Source: Egaibacter danicus
GTDB lineage: Bacteria > Pseudomonadota > Gammaproteobacteria > Burkholderiales > Burkholderiaceae_C
Length of the DNA stretch: 64,000 bases
Reading direction: 5' to 3'
Assembly: GCA_016707075.1 (NCBI GenBank)
Contig: JADJII010000002.1
Coordinates: 1-64,000, forward strand
Each line of letters opens with the position of its first letter. The stretch's first letter is position 1. Shown here one piece after another: positions 1 through 7,765 of the stretch. The notes under the pieces were generated by a model. The model worked only from the letters and a program-made list of their open reading frames with translations, was not told the DNA's origin and made no database searches. A program made the position numbers and the translations under genes.

Positions 1-1
1 A

Positions 2-403
2 GTTTCTTTCTCCGCCCAAATTGACCCCGAGAAGGTGATGATCTGCAACTGCGCAGACTGCCAGACACTTTCCGGGGCGCCCTTTCGGACGATCGTTCCG
101 GCCCCCATCGAGTCCTTCAAGCTCACGGGCGTGACCAAGAGCTACGTCAAGGTGGCCGAATCCGGCTCGAAGCGTGCCCAGGTGTTCTGCCCGGAGTGTG
201 GGACGCCCCTGTACTCAAGCGCTGTTGAGAACGTGCAGCAAGTGATGCTCAGGCTGGGCTGTGTGTCCCAGCGATCCCAGCTCAAGCCGGTCTTTCAACT
301 GTGGCAGCGCTCAGCCGCGCCATGGCTTTCAGAGATCAGCAGCATTCCGGGCGTTCAAACGCAGCTTCCCCCGCCGCCAACTACACCCGCGCCAGGCCCA
401 TGA
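2..403 (+). CDS. GFA/CENP-V family zinc protein (5' end outside window)
   Basis: The frame is open from the window edge, so the N-terminus is missing; 133 codons are visible. The fold signature is two cysteine groups, CNCADC near the start and CPECG in the middle, which in this family (glutathione-dependent formaldehyde-activating enzyme/CENP-V) bind zinc. Most family members are not proven formaldehyde enzymes, so I assign only the fold. The C-terminus is a proline-rich tail. The stop overlaps the next start by four bases (ATGA), so the two genes are probably translationally coupled. Confidence 0.8.
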   Translation, partial: VSFSAQIDPEKVMICNCADCQTLSGAPFRTIVPAPIESFKLTGVTKSYVKVAESGSKRAQVFCPECGTPLYSSAVENVQQVMLRLGCVSQRSQLKPVFQLWQRSAAPWLSEISSIPGVQTQLPPPPTTPAPGP

Positions 404-837
404 CCACATTCAACACCTCCCGTGAAATCCCGGCAACCGTGGAGCAAGTCTTTGCCGCGATCAGCGATCCACAGCGCCTGGCGCGGTGGTGGGGACCGGC
501 CGGTTTCACCAATACGTTCAGCGTGTGCGAGTTCAAGACGGGCGGGCGCTGGTCTTTCGTCATGCACGGACCCGATGGCCACAACTACCCCAACGAAAGC
601 GTGTTTGCCGACATCGAAGCGCCGCGCAAGATCGTGATTCAGCATGTTGTGGAGCCCAAGTTTCGCCTGACCATTCTGCTGGCTCCGTTGGCTGGAACGG
701 GAGCGGGAACGCTCGTGCTCTGGTCGCAAGCGTTTGAAAACCCGGAAGTTGCCAGCCGCGTTGAGCACATCGTCGTCCCCGCCAACGAGGAGAATCTGGA
801 TCGTCTGTCGGTTGAGGTTTTGCAAGCAAAGCCCTGA
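400..837 (+). CDS. SRPBCC/AHSA1-like domain protein
   Basis: A 145-residue protein with the START-like ligand-binding fold of the Hsp90 ATPase activator homologue group. It begins with the typical 'F..SREIPATVEQVFAAISDP' pattern followed by RLARWWGP, and has the later EDI/ADIEAP strand and QAFENPE helix region. The start at 400 is chosen because it overlaps the preceding stop (ATGA) and because the open frame upstream (from 301) lies inside the GFA gene. Function of such proteins ranges from stress proteins to small-ligand binding; nothing here decides it. Its coupling to the GFA-fold gene is the only context. Confidence 0.85.
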   Translation: MTTFNTSREIPATVEQVFAAISDPQRLARWWGPAGFTNTFSVCEFKTGGRWSFVMHGPDGHNYPNESVFADIEAPRKIVIQHVVEPKFRLTILLAPLAGTGAGTLVLWSQAFENPEVASRVEHIVVPANEENLDRLSVEVLQAKP

Positions 838-885
838 GGGAGTCAGTCAATGGGCGGTTGCCCCGGCTGGAGGGTAAAACACGCT

Positions 886-955
886 ATTTCAGGTGCCAAA
901 TTGGCCTCTAGCCCTCGTGGAGTATGCGTGAGTAGCTATTAAATATGTAGCAAAT
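886..955 (-). repeat. Dispersed repeat copy R1, intergenic
   Basis: One of at least 14 copies in the window of a 55-75 bp element. Read on the minus strand it runs from GCTACATATTTAATAGCTAC through CGCATACTCCACGAGGGCT to AGAGGCCAATTTGGCACC. It lies 50 bases after the SRPBCC stop codon. The GGTGCCAAATTGGC end contains the palindrome GCCAAATTGGC. Confidence 0.85.
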
Positions 956-1128
956 TCACTTTGCGTGTGTGTTTGAAGTGCTGCAGCTATAGTTCAAAGG
1001 CCAAGTGCGCTGCCGCACTGGGGCCGACAAACAGACAGCCAACACAACCGCTGAAATCAAGGCTGCAAGCCACTTTCAGGAGGAATTCATGTCCAGAATA
1101 TCGAGCAGGTTTTGCTCTACAAATTAAG

Positions 1129-1712
1129 TTATCCATCGGCATGAACCGCGCCTCTAAACTCTTTGCCGTGGTTGTTCTATTGGGTCAAATCATGAGCGTT
1201 AGCGCCGCAGAGTTCTTCCCGTCCGAATACAAGCAGTTTCCTTTCAAAGAAGGCGATCTACTCGCAAGCCGCAGCGCGGATGGAAAGTTTGCCGTAAACA
1301 AGATTCTCAAGATTGACAAGGTTGGTGTCAAAGCGGGCGAGTTCATCCTCATCCAAGGCAAGAAGTTCATCGCTCCAGTCGATGACTATCTATTAGTCAT
1401 TAGTGCGTCCTACGGCGAGTCGGAATTCGGTTCATTGGAAGAAGCTAGAGCCGCGGCTTTGTCGGGAAGGTGGCATGTGCGCATGGGCCACGCTCCCAAC
1501 CGGCCACCGGGCGCGGCGCAGGGCCAGGTACATGTGGGCTCATCGCCAGTGAAGGATTCTGAACTTACGGGCTATCGACTCTGGAAAAATGCCTTTGACA
1601 GAGGCGAAGCTGGAGTGTTTTGAGGTTAGATGGATAACATGTCAATCGACACTGACCCACAACATCACGATGCGGCTTCGTCGCAGAGTGTTGTGAGCCG
1701 GTCATCTTCACG
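1129..1712 (+). mobile_element. Integron-type gene cassette 1
   Basis: The cassette starts at the core site GTTATCC (1128-1134), seven bases before the ATG of its single gene, and its own recombination site begins with GGATAAC (1632-1638). These two cores are exact reverse complements, as expected for the two ends of one circularised cassette. It ends at the G of the next core site, GTTAGAC (1712-1718). No integrase is visible, so this would be a cluster of attC sites lacking an integrase, or the end of a larger array. Confidence 0.6.
1141..1623 (+). CDS. Exported hypothetical protein in cassette 1
   Basis: A 160-residue protein that I do not recognise. It starts with a signal peptide: basic MNRASK, a hydrophobic stretch LFAVVVLLGQIMSV, and a likely cleavage after SAA near residue 23. 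The mature part is rich in Lys and aromatic residues (FFPSEYKQFPFKEGD) and ends with a polar stretch. ATG at 1141 is preferred over upstream in-frame starts because it begins the signal peptide and sits just inside the cassette boundary, which is normal for cassette genes that lack their own promoter. A strong Shine-Dalgarno sequence at 1079-1084 precedes an unrelated 12-codon frame. Confidence 0.6.
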   Translation: MNRASKLFAVVVLLGQIMSVSAAEFFPSEYKQFPFKEGDLLASRSADGKFAVNKILKIDKVGVKAGEFILIQGKKFIAPVDDYLLVISASYGESEFGSLEEARAAALSGRWHVRMGHAPNRPPGAAQGQVHVGSSPVKDSELTGYRLWKNAFDRGEAGVF

Positions 1713-1718
1713 TTAGAC
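1632..1718 (+). other. attC-like recombination site 1
   Basis: An 87-base site running from GGATAAC to GTTAGAC. Its middle folds into a hairpin with arms CACAACA (1658-1664) and TGTTGTG (1689-1695), and inside these TGCG and CGCA around a GCTTCGT tip. The layout (outer simple core sites, imperfect inner arms, variable tip) is that of integron attC sites. The outer cores pair 5 of 7 because they derive from two different cassettes. Confidence 0.6.
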
Positions 1719-2127
1719 CGCAATGAAAACCCGCGTTATGTACATCGAGGCGAAGTCGGGCGGACTTGCCGGCCCCGCTCGAATTGGCCGCGTGAGGTTT
1801 TCTAAAACGGGGGCGACCCTTTACTACGCTGGCAAGTCATTTCAGAGTCTGAAGGGCGATGGGTTCAAGTCGAACTATTACGACGTTGAAACTGGTGAAC
1901 GCTATTGGATCTCAGGGCCCAAGAAAAGAGGTGGTGATCAGTTGTACGCCACGAGCGTTGCCGTTACCGTGGATGATGACGCCCATGAGGAATACTGGTC
2001 GAAGATTCGGGGCGTTCAGGTGCCACGCCGAAGTAGTGACGATGCTGTCTAACTGGTCAGCCAATACGGAGCTGCAACGGCAGGAAGCGGCTTCGCCGCA
2101 GGTATTGCGGTCCGGTGGCCTCCAACG
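1713..2127 (+). mobile_element. Integron-type gene cassette 2
   Basis: Starts at core GTTAGAC (1712-1718), four bases before the ATG of its gene. Its own attC begins with GTCTAAC (2047-2053), the exact reverse complement of that core, and the gene's TAA stop lies inside it, an arrangement common in cassettes. The distal core is degenerate (GTCGTGC at 2127-2133), so this attC may no longer recombine. Confidence 0.6.
1723..2052 (+). CDS. Small cassette-borne protein of unknown function
   Basis: A 109-residue protein beginning MKTRVMYIEAKSGGL and containing GPARIGRV, TLYYAGKSFQ and DVETGERYWISG. From memory, close relatives of about 100 residues are widespread on integrons and are often mislabelled '1-deoxy-D-xylulose-5-phosphate synthase', a name without support because the length and motifs do not fit that enzyme. 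No signal peptide or membrane segment is visible. Function unknown. Confidence 0.75.
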   Translation: MKTRVMYIEAKSGGLAGPARIGRVRFSKTGATLYYAGKSFQSLKGDGFKSNYYDVETGERYWISGPKKRGGDQLYATSVAVTVDDDAHEEYWSKIRGVQVPRRSSDDAV

Positions 2128-2133
2128 TCGTGC
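2047..2133 (+). other. attC-like recombination site 2 (decayed right core)
   Basis: Begins with GTCTAAC and, like site 1, spans 87 bases if the degenerate GTCGTGC is taken as the right core. Inner arms CAATAC (2062-2067) and GTATTG (2102-2107) pair, and the tip carries GCGGCTTCGCCGC (2087-2099). The right core has lost the GTT that is normally invariant. Confidence 0.5.
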
Positions 2134-2192
2134 CTCACCCACAGAGATCTGGCAAGTAACGCCACAGAAACCCATCACCCCGGTATAACTGT

Positions 2193-2597
2193 ATGAACCC
2201 CACCCTCACCGCCCTCACTGGATTCGTTGCCTGGTCGTTGTTTCTCCTGGTGCTCATGGAGGTCATGCGCTCCAGGCTCGTCCTGACCAAAGCCATTCCG
2301 GCAAACGGGTTCAATCCAGACAACTCCAATCTTTCCCCCTTCATGCAGCGCCTCGCACGGGCGCATGCCAACTGCGTCGAGGGCTTGCCCATCTTCGGTG
2401 GCCTGATGCTCATTGCCGAGATGGCGGGCAAGTCCGCTGTCACCGATCCGCTGGCGTACGTCTTTCTGGTTGCACGCATCCTGCAGTCCGTCATTCACCT
2501 CTGCTCGCTATCCGAGTTGGCTGTCACCCTGCGGTTCTCGGCGTTTGCCGTGCAATTGGCCATTGGGGTCTATTGGGCCGTTCGTTTGGTGTTGTAA
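2193..2597 (+). CDS. MAPEG family membrane protein
   Basis: A 134-residue protein with four predicted hydrophobic segments. It carries the MAPEG pattern RLARAHANCVEGLPIFGGL near residue 50-68, where the family (microsomal glutathione transferase-like proteins) has an R..A..N..E motif. Bacterial members have little defined substrate. It follows cassette 2 by 60 bases; I see no attC after it, so I do not count it as a third cassette. Confidence 0.85.
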   Translation: MNPTLTALTGFVAWSLFLLVLMEVMRSRLVLTKAIPANGFNPDNSNLSPFMQRLARAHANCVEGLPIFGGLMLIAEMAGKSAVTDPLAYVFLVARILQSVIHLCSLSELAVTLRFSAFAVQLAIGVYWAVRLVL

Positions 2598-2713
2598 GAA
2601 GCGAAGCGCTGAGGCAAAGCCCAGGAAGAGCCCGCCGATTTCCGCTTTTATGCATCATTGCGTAAAATGCGCAACAGGCTCATAAACTGCAAATCAACCG
2701 CTGCACGTCACCC

Positions 2714-3838
2714 ATGACCGACCTCACCCGCCTGTGGCACTTCAACCGGCCCAAACTTGCCGCCAGTCTGGTGGACCGGGTGCTGGCGCATGAGCGGGTG
2801 GCGCTGTTTGGCCCGCGCCAGACCGGCAAGACCTCGCTGCTGCGCGAAGAGGTGATGCCGCTGGCCACGAGCCGGGGCGCGCTGGCCATTTACATCGAGT
2901 GCTGGGCCGACAAGACCGACCCGCTGGGCAGCATCAACTACGGGCTGCAAAAAGCCATTGACGACCTGTCTGTGCCGCGTGCCGGTGCGGCGCGCACGCT
3001 CAAGGCGCCGGTGCGCAAGCTGGGTTTCGCCGGGGCTTCCCTGGAGATTTCGGAGCCGCCGCGCCGCGACATGCCACAGAGCAAGTTTCTGAAGGTGGAC
3101 GCGCTGCTGTCGCGCATCCTGCAGGAAACCGACCAATCCGTGCTGCTGATTTTTGATGAATTTCAGGAGGCGGCCCGCACTGCGGACGCCGATGCGGCCA
3201 TGGCCGCGCTGCGCGCCGCGCTCACGCAGGCGTCCGCCCGCGTGGGGGTGATTTTCAGCGGCTCGTCCGAGGTGTTGCTGCTGCAGGCGTTCTCACGGGC
3301 CAAGGCGCCGCTGTATGGCTTTGCGCAGGCGCAGGCCTATCCGCTGCTGAAGGAAGATTTTTGCGGCCACGTGGCGCGCAAATTTCGTGAAGCCACCACG
3401 CGCGACCTGCCGGTGGTGGAGGCCATGCGGGTGATGGAGCAGGTGGGCTATCAGCCCGGGCCGTTTTTGAGTGTGGTGGCCAGCGTGATGGCCAACCCGC
3501 GCTGGACGCTGGACCAGGCCATGCAGGCGCTGCTGGACCCGAAGGCGCAAACGCCGTGGTCGGTCGGCTGGTTCAGCCTGACCAGCCTGCAGCGCATGGC
3601 CCTGCGGCTGATTGCCGAGGAAGAGCAGCCCACCGGCAAGGCCAGCCTGGAGCGCGCCGCGCAGGCGCTGGGCGAAACCCATGTGCAGCCCTCCAGCATC
3701 ACCCGCGCGCTGGAGGCGCTGGAAAAAAACGGCCACATCGAGCGCGACCTGATGGGCGGCGGCAAACGCTACGCCGTGGCCGACCCGGTGATGAAAGCCT
3801 GGCTGAAAGCGAACAAAACGCTGCAAATACGCGAATAA
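2714..3838 (+). CDS. AAA-type ATPase with C-terminal winged helix
   Basis: A 374-residue protein. Walker A is GPRQTGKTSLL near residue 33, Walker B is LLIFDEFQEA near residue 142, and FSGSS follows as a sensor-like strand. The C-terminal third (from about 285) has the helix pattern of a winged-helix domain (QRMALRLIAEE, then VQPSSITRALEALEKNGHI). This is the organisation of the archaeal-type ATPase/ORC-CDC6-like AAA group found sporadically in bacteria. Its target is unknown. The gene stands alone; its stop codon is followed after two bases by dispersed repeat R2. No clear Shine-Dalgarno sequence precedes the ATG. Confidence 0.75.
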   Translation: MTDLTRLWHFNRPKLAASLVDRVLAHERVALFGPRQTGKTSLLREEVMPLATSRGALAIYIECWADKTDPLGSINYGLQKAIDDLSVPRAGAARTLKAPVRKLGFAGASLEISEPPRRDMPQSKFLKVDALLSRILQETDQSVLLIFDEFQEAARTADADAAMAALRAALTQASARVGVIFSGSSEVLLLQAFSRAKAPLYGFAQAQAYPLLKEDFCGHVARKFREATTRDLPVVEAMRVMEQVGYQPGPFLSVVASVMANPRWTLDQAMQALLDPKAQTPWSVGWFSLTSLQRMALRLIAEEEQPTGKASLERAAQALGETHVQPSSITRALEALEKNGHIERDLMGGGKRYAVADPVMKAWLKANKTLQIRE

Positions 3839-3840
3839 TG

Positions 3841-3904
3841 GGTGCCAAATTGGCCTCCAGCCCTCGTGAAATATGCGTAAATAGCTATTAAAACTGTAGC
3901 AATA
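3841..3904 (-). repeat. Dispersed repeat copy R2, abutting a stop codon
   Basis: Minus-strand copy directly following the ATPase stop codon: GGTGCCAAATTGGCCTCCAG at its plus-strand left edge, then CCCTCGTGAAATATGCG and TAGCTATTAAAACTGTAGC. Same end structure as R1. Confidence 0.9.
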
Positions 3905-3947
3905 TGGGTTTTGGTCAGTTGCGTTGAAATATTTATCTGTTGGATCT

Positions 3948-3967
3948 GATATTTTTGGATAAATATC
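3948..3967. promoter_or_regulatory. Inverted repeat in the putA upstream region
   Basis: A perfect 7-bp inverted repeat, GATATTT and AAATATC separated by six bases, sits in an AT-rich stretch 52 bases before the putA start. The location and symmetry fit an operator, for example for an Lrp-type proline regulator, but no such regulator is adjacent, so the binder is unknown. Confidence 0.35.
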
Positions 3968-4019
3968 AACCCATGAGTAGGGAATGATGGCGCATTCACC
4001 CAATTAACTGGAGTTCACC

Positions 4020-6980
4020 ATGCGTTTGCCTAACCCCTACCGGCCAGAAAGCCAGATCGTCTCTGAGCGTCTGGGCGCTCTTGCCAGCGCGCTGGACTGG
4101 GCCGCTGCTGCCAAAACCGCCACGCCCTGGGTGCACGCCGTGCGCCAGAATCCGCCACCGTTCTGGGCGATGGAAAGCCTGCTGAAGGAATACCCGATTT
4201 CCAGCGCCGAGGGGTTGGCGCTGATGCGTCTGGCCGAGGCGCTCTTACGCGTGCCCGATGCCGAAACCGCCATTGCCCTCACCGCCGACCAGCTGGGCCG
4301 CGCGGACTTTGACGCGGCGGGCGACAAGACGCTGGCGCGCTTGAGCAGCACGGCGATTGCGATGAGCAAGAAGTTTTTGCCCGACAGCGAAGCGCCGACG
4401 GGCATCTTCGCCAAGCTCGGCGCCCGCTCCGTGGTGGCCGCTACGCTGCGTGCCGTGCAGTTGCTGGGCCGCCAGTTTGTGCTGGGCCAGACCATCGGCG
4501 AGGCCATGGATGAGGCGGCTGCCGCCAAACGCAAGATCAAAAACCTGCGCTACAGCTATGACATGCTGGGCGAGGGTGCGCGCACCGATGCCGATGCGCT
4601 CAAATACCTGGCCAGTTACCAGAACGCTATTCAATCCATAGCTGCCCACGCACAACCAACAGGGGCTTGTGAGCAAAATGACGGCATTTCCATCAAGCTC
4701 AGCGCGCTGCACCCGCGTTATGAAGATGCGCAGATTACCCGCGTGATGGCCGAACTGGTGCCGCGCGTGTGGGGCCTGTGCGAGCAGGCGGCCAGGGCCA
4801 ACATCAACCTCACGATTGACGCGGAAGAGGTGGACCGCCTCGAGTTGTCGCTGGAGGTTTTTGAAGCACTCGCCGCCAAAGTGGCGCTGCACTTCCCGCA
4901 GTGGACCGGCTTTGGTCTGGCCATGCAGGCTTACCAGACGCGTGCGCTGGAGCTGATCGAACACATCACCCACATCGCCCGCAAATACAAAATTCGCCTG
5001 ATGTGCCGCTTGGTCAAAGGCGCGTATTGGGACGCCGAGATCAAGCGCGCGCAGGAGATGGGTCTTCCGCACTACCCCGTCTTCACGCACAAGCACCACA
5101 CCGATGTGTCGTACCTGGCCTGTGCCCACGCGCTGCTGGCCGCGCCCGACGCGATCTACCCGCAGTTCGCCACGCACAACGCGGCCACCATCGCGGCCAT
5201 TCTGCAGATGGGCGCCAAGAGCGGCGCGCCGTTTGAATTGCAAAGGTTGCACGGCATGGGCGAGGGCGTGTACCGCGAGGTGCTGAAGAACCCGCTGATC
5301 GCCTGCCGCGTGTACGCCCCGGTCGGCGCGCACAAGGACTTGCTGGCCTATCTGGTGCGCCGCCTGCTGGAGAACGGCGCGAATTCGTCGTTTGTGCACC
5401 AGCTGGCCGATGAGTCGGTGGGCATGGAAGAGCTGCTGATTTCGCCCTTGCGTCTGGACCCGGAAACCTCGCTGCCGCTGCCGCTGGAACTCTTTGGCGC
5501 AGCACGCCAAAACAGCTCGGGGCTGGACCTGACGGTTGAATCCATGCGCGGCCCGCTACTGGCCGCCTACCAGTCGGTACAGGTACCAAATGTGCCTGTT
5601 TTTGATGCCAAATTGGCCTCCAAACCTCTGGATATAAGCGTGAGCAGCTATAAAAAGTGGAGCAAAGTGGACGTGGCCGAGCGCGCCACCATCCTGCGCC
5701 GCACCGCCGATGCGCTGGAAGCCGAGCTGCCGCGGTTCTGCGCGCTGCTGGTCAAGGAAGCCTTCAAGACCTGGGGCGATGCGGTGAGCGAGGTGCGCGA
5801 GGCGGTGGACTTCATGCGTTATTACGCCAATGAGGCCGAGCGCATCATGGCGCCGATTGCCATGCCCGGACCGACGGGCGAATCGAACGAGCTGCGGCTG
5901 ATCGCGCGTGGCCCGTGGGTCTGCATCAGCCCGTGGAACTTTCCGCTGGCCATCTTCGCAGGGCAGGTGGCCGCGGCGCTGGCCACAGGCAACACCGTGC
6001 TGGCCAAACCCGCCGAGCAAACGCCCGGTGTGGCGCTGGAAGCCGTCAAGCTGTTCCACGCGGCGGGCGTGCCGGAAGGCGCGCTGCAACTGCTGCACGG
6101 CCCCGGCGAGACCGTGGGCGCGGCGCTGGTGGCGGCACCCGGCGTGGCCGGTGTGGTGTTCACCGGCTCGACGCAGGTGGCCAAGATCATCAACCGCGCG
6201 CTGGCCGCCAAAGACGGCGCCATCGTGCCGCTGATCGCCGAGACCGGCGGCATCAACGCCATGCTGGTGGATAGCACCGCGCTGCCCGAGCAGGTGAGTG
6301 ACGCGGTGGTGCAGTCGGCTTTCAGAAGCGCGGGCCAGCGCTGCTCGGCGCTGCGCCTGCTGTGTGTGCATGAGCAGATTGCAGACCATGTGATCGAGAT
6401 GATCAAGGGCGCTGCGCAGGAGCTGGTGGCGGGCGATCCGTCAAGCCTCGCCACCGATGTCGGCCCGGTGATTGACACGGAAGCCTTTGAGGGCATCCAG
6501 AAGCATATTCAGCGGCTGAATTCACAGTCAAAAGCACTGTTGGCCCCCGTCAATAGTGCGCAAGCAGCTACCAAATCAATAGCAAATATGGTTTTGCCGC
6601 AAGCCTTCGAGGTGAAGACAATAGCCGACATGCAGCAGGAAATCTTCGGCCCCGTGCTGCACGTCGTGCGCTGGGGCGGCGACCCGCAAGCGGTGATCGA
6701 CCAGATCAACGATCTTGGCTATGGCCTGACTATCGGCATCCAGACCCGCATCGATTCACGCGCGCAGGCGCTGGCCCGCGCAGCGCATGTGGGCAACGTC
6801 TACATCAACCGCAACCAGATTGGTGCCGTGGTGGGTGTGCAGCCGTTTGGCGGCGAAGGCCTGAGCGGCACCGGGCCCAAAGCGGGTGGGCCACATTACC
6901 TGTACCGCTTTTGCGCGGAGCAGACCATCACGGTGAACACGACAGCGGCCGGGGGGAATGCGGCGTTGCTGGCGGGCTGA
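4020..6980 (+). CDS. putA: Bifunctional proline dehydrogenase / glutamate semialdehyde dehydrogenase
   Basis: 986 residues, the size of the short PutA class without the N-terminal ribbon-helix-helix repressor domain. The FAD-dependent proline dehydrogenase barrel occupies roughly residues 130-480 (SIKLSALHPRY near 225, RLVKGAYWDAEIKRAQ near 330, FATHNAATIA near 383). The NAD-dependent P5C dehydrogenase half covers about 550-970 (ISPWNFPLAIF near 637, ETGGINAM near 740, catalytic Cys in GQRCSALR near 774, EIFGPVLHVVRW near 873). It converts proline to glutamate, channelling the P5C intermediate. GGAG precedes the ATG. Unusually, three dispersed-repeat copies lie in frame: residues about 201-220, the interdomain linker 527-549, and a dehydrogenase surface stretch 833-858. 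Confidence 0.95.
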   Translation: MRLPNPYRPESQIVSERLGALASALDWAAAAKTATPWVHAVRQNPPPFWAMESLLKEYPISSAEGLALMRLAEALLRVPDAETAIALTADQLGRADFDAAGDKTLARLSSTAIAMSKKFLPDSEAPTGIFAKLGARSVVAATLRAVQLLGRQFVLGQTIGEAMDEAAAAKRKIKNLRYSYDMLGEGARTDADALKYLASYQNAIQSIAAHAQPTGACEQNDGISIKLSALHPRYEDAQITRVMAELVPRVWGLCEQAARANINLTIDAEEVDRLELSLEVFEALAAKVALHFPQWTGFGLAMQAYQTRALELIEHITHIARKYKIRLMCRLVKGAYWDAEIKRAQEMGLPHYPVFTHKHHTDVSYLACAHALLAAPDAIYPQFATHNAATIAAILQMGAKSGAPFELQRLHGMGEGVYREVLKNPLIACRVYAPVGAHKDLLAYLVRRLLENGANSSFVHQLADESVGMEELLISPLRLDPETSLPLPLELFGAARQNSSGLDLTVESMRGPLLAAYQSVQVPNVPVFDAKLASKPLDISVSSYKKWSKVDVAERATILRRTADALEAELPRFCALLVKEAFKTWGDAVSEVREAVDFMRYYANEAERIMAPIAMPGPTGESNELRLIARGPWVCISPWNFPLAIFAGQVAAALATGNTVLAKPAEQTPGVALEAVKLFHAAGVPEGALQLLHGPGETVGAALVAAPGVAGVVFTGSTQVAKIINRALAAKDGAIVPLIAETGGINAMLVDSTALPEQVSDAVVQSAFRSAGQRCSALRLLCVHEQIADHVIEMIKGAAQELVAGDPSSLATDVGPVIDTEAFEGIQKHIQRLNSQSKALLAPVNSAQAATKSIANMVLPQAFEVKTIADMQQEIFGPVLHVVRWGGDPQAVIDQINDLGYGLTIGIQTRIDSRAQALARAAHVGNVYINRNQIGAVVGVQPFGGEGLSGTGPKAGGPHYLYRFCAEQTITVNTTAAGGNAALLAG
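4624..4678 (+). repeat. Dispersed repeat copy R5 inside putA (in frame)
   Basis: Diverged forward copy: GCTATTCAATCCATAGCTGC, then CCACGCACAACCAACAGGGGCT. It encodes part of the stretch just before the SIKLSALHPRY motif. The match to the consensus is weaker than for R3 and R4. Confidence 0.55.
5600..5666 (-). repeat. Dispersed repeat copy R3 inside putA linker (in frame)
   Basis: Minus-strand copy: TTTGATGCCAAATTGGCCTC on the plus strand, continuing to CGTGAGCAGCTATAAAAAG. It encodes the linker DAKLASKPLDISVSSYKKW between the proline dehydrogenase and P5C dehydrogenase halves. Confidence 0.85.
6520..6595 (-). repeat. Dispersed repeat copy R4 inside putA dehydrogenase half (in frame)
   Basis: Minus-strand copy with TGCGCAAGCAGCTACCAAAT and CAATAGCAAATAT on the plus strand. 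It encodes SAQAATKSIANM in a region where other PutA proteins carry a short surface segment before the EIFGPVLHVV motif. Confidence 0.75.
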
Positions 6981-7021
6981 CATGGTTAAATTGTGCTTCC
7001 GGCAACGCAGGGAGCGCAACC

Positions 7022-7570
7022 ATGGATCACCCGTTTAAACGCAGGCAACTACTTTTTTTTGGCGTTGGTGCGCTGTGCCTGCCCGGCCTGGGCAGGGCGG
7101 CAGACCCCAAGCGGGACCGGTTGATTGAGTTGAAGGACGCGAATGGCAAACCCTTTCTTCGGGTCACCATCACCTACATCGGCAAAACGCCCGACCCGGC
7201 GTATCCGTTCAGTCCACCAGCCAACACCAACGTCACCAACGCCGATCTGTACACGCGCACGTACGAGAATTTGGGCGCCAGCCCCATCGAGTTCATCAGC
7301 ACGCTGGCATTCTTTGGTGACGGCTCGGTGTTGACGCTACGTCAGGGGGCCGAAGCGCCTACCGCAGGCAGGGTTGCCACGCTGCATGCCGACAAACCCA
7401 AGTTTGCCAACCGGGGCAACTTCATCACGCCGGGCGTCAGCTTCACGCAGCGCAACCTGTTTGTGGTGACGCAAAGCAAACCCAGCATGACGCTGATCCA
7501 GCGCACGACCCTGCGGTTTGAAGGTGCTGAATACACCTACGACGACGAGCTGACTTATTTCGACCGGTAG
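7022..7570 (+). CDS. Exported hypothetical protein
   Basis: A 182-residue protein with an N-terminal export signal: KRRQLLFFGVGALCLPGLGRA, cleavage likely after GRA near residue 26. The twin arginines before a hydrophobic stretch make Tat export possible. The mature part is rich in beta-prone segments (FLRVTITYIGK, FISTLAFFGDGSVLTL, MTLIQRTTLRFEG) and has no catalytic motif that I recognise. GGGAG precedes the ATG at 7022; the longer upstream frame overlaps putA and is rejected. It follows putA by 41 bases and might be cotranscribed. The next 195 bases hold no gene that I can support. Confidence 0.7.
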   Translation: MDHPFKRRQLLFFGVGALCLPGLGRAADPKRDRLIELKDANGKPFLRVTITYIGKTPDPAYPFSPPANTNVTNADLYTRTYENLGASPIEFISTLAFFGDGSVLTLRQGAEAPTAGRVATLHADKPKFANRGNFITPGVSFTQRNLFVVTQSKPSMTLIQRTTLRFEGAEYTYDDELTYFDR

Positions 7571-7765
7571 ACGGTGCCGTAGAAAAGTCGAATCGCCGAG
7601 CGCCAATCGCATTTGCCGCAGGCGCGTTGTTGTAGCGTCATTAGTCAGCATCCTGCAGAAAATCCTCGGTCCAGCGCACGATAGGCAGCGTCGGACCGTT
7701 GCTCGCGGGGTAAGATCGGCGCGCTGTCCGGGATGGACATGACGCGCAGCTCCTGAAAGGCACCC

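Noticed and set aside
961..1010. Possible extra dispersed-repeat copy (TGCAGCTATAGTTCAAAGGCC).
   Set aside because: Only a few positions match the core, with no GAGGGCTAGAGGCC end.
1079..1127. Strong AGGAGG followed by a 12-codon frame before the first cassette gene.
   Set aside because: Too short to support; it lies outside the cassette boundary and may be the remains of an upstream gene.
4245..5510. 421-codon minus-strand frame inside putA.
   Set aside because: Antisense shadow of a well-conserved gene; the peptide is His/Gln/Arg-rich and resembles no protein, as usual for GC-rich antisense frames.
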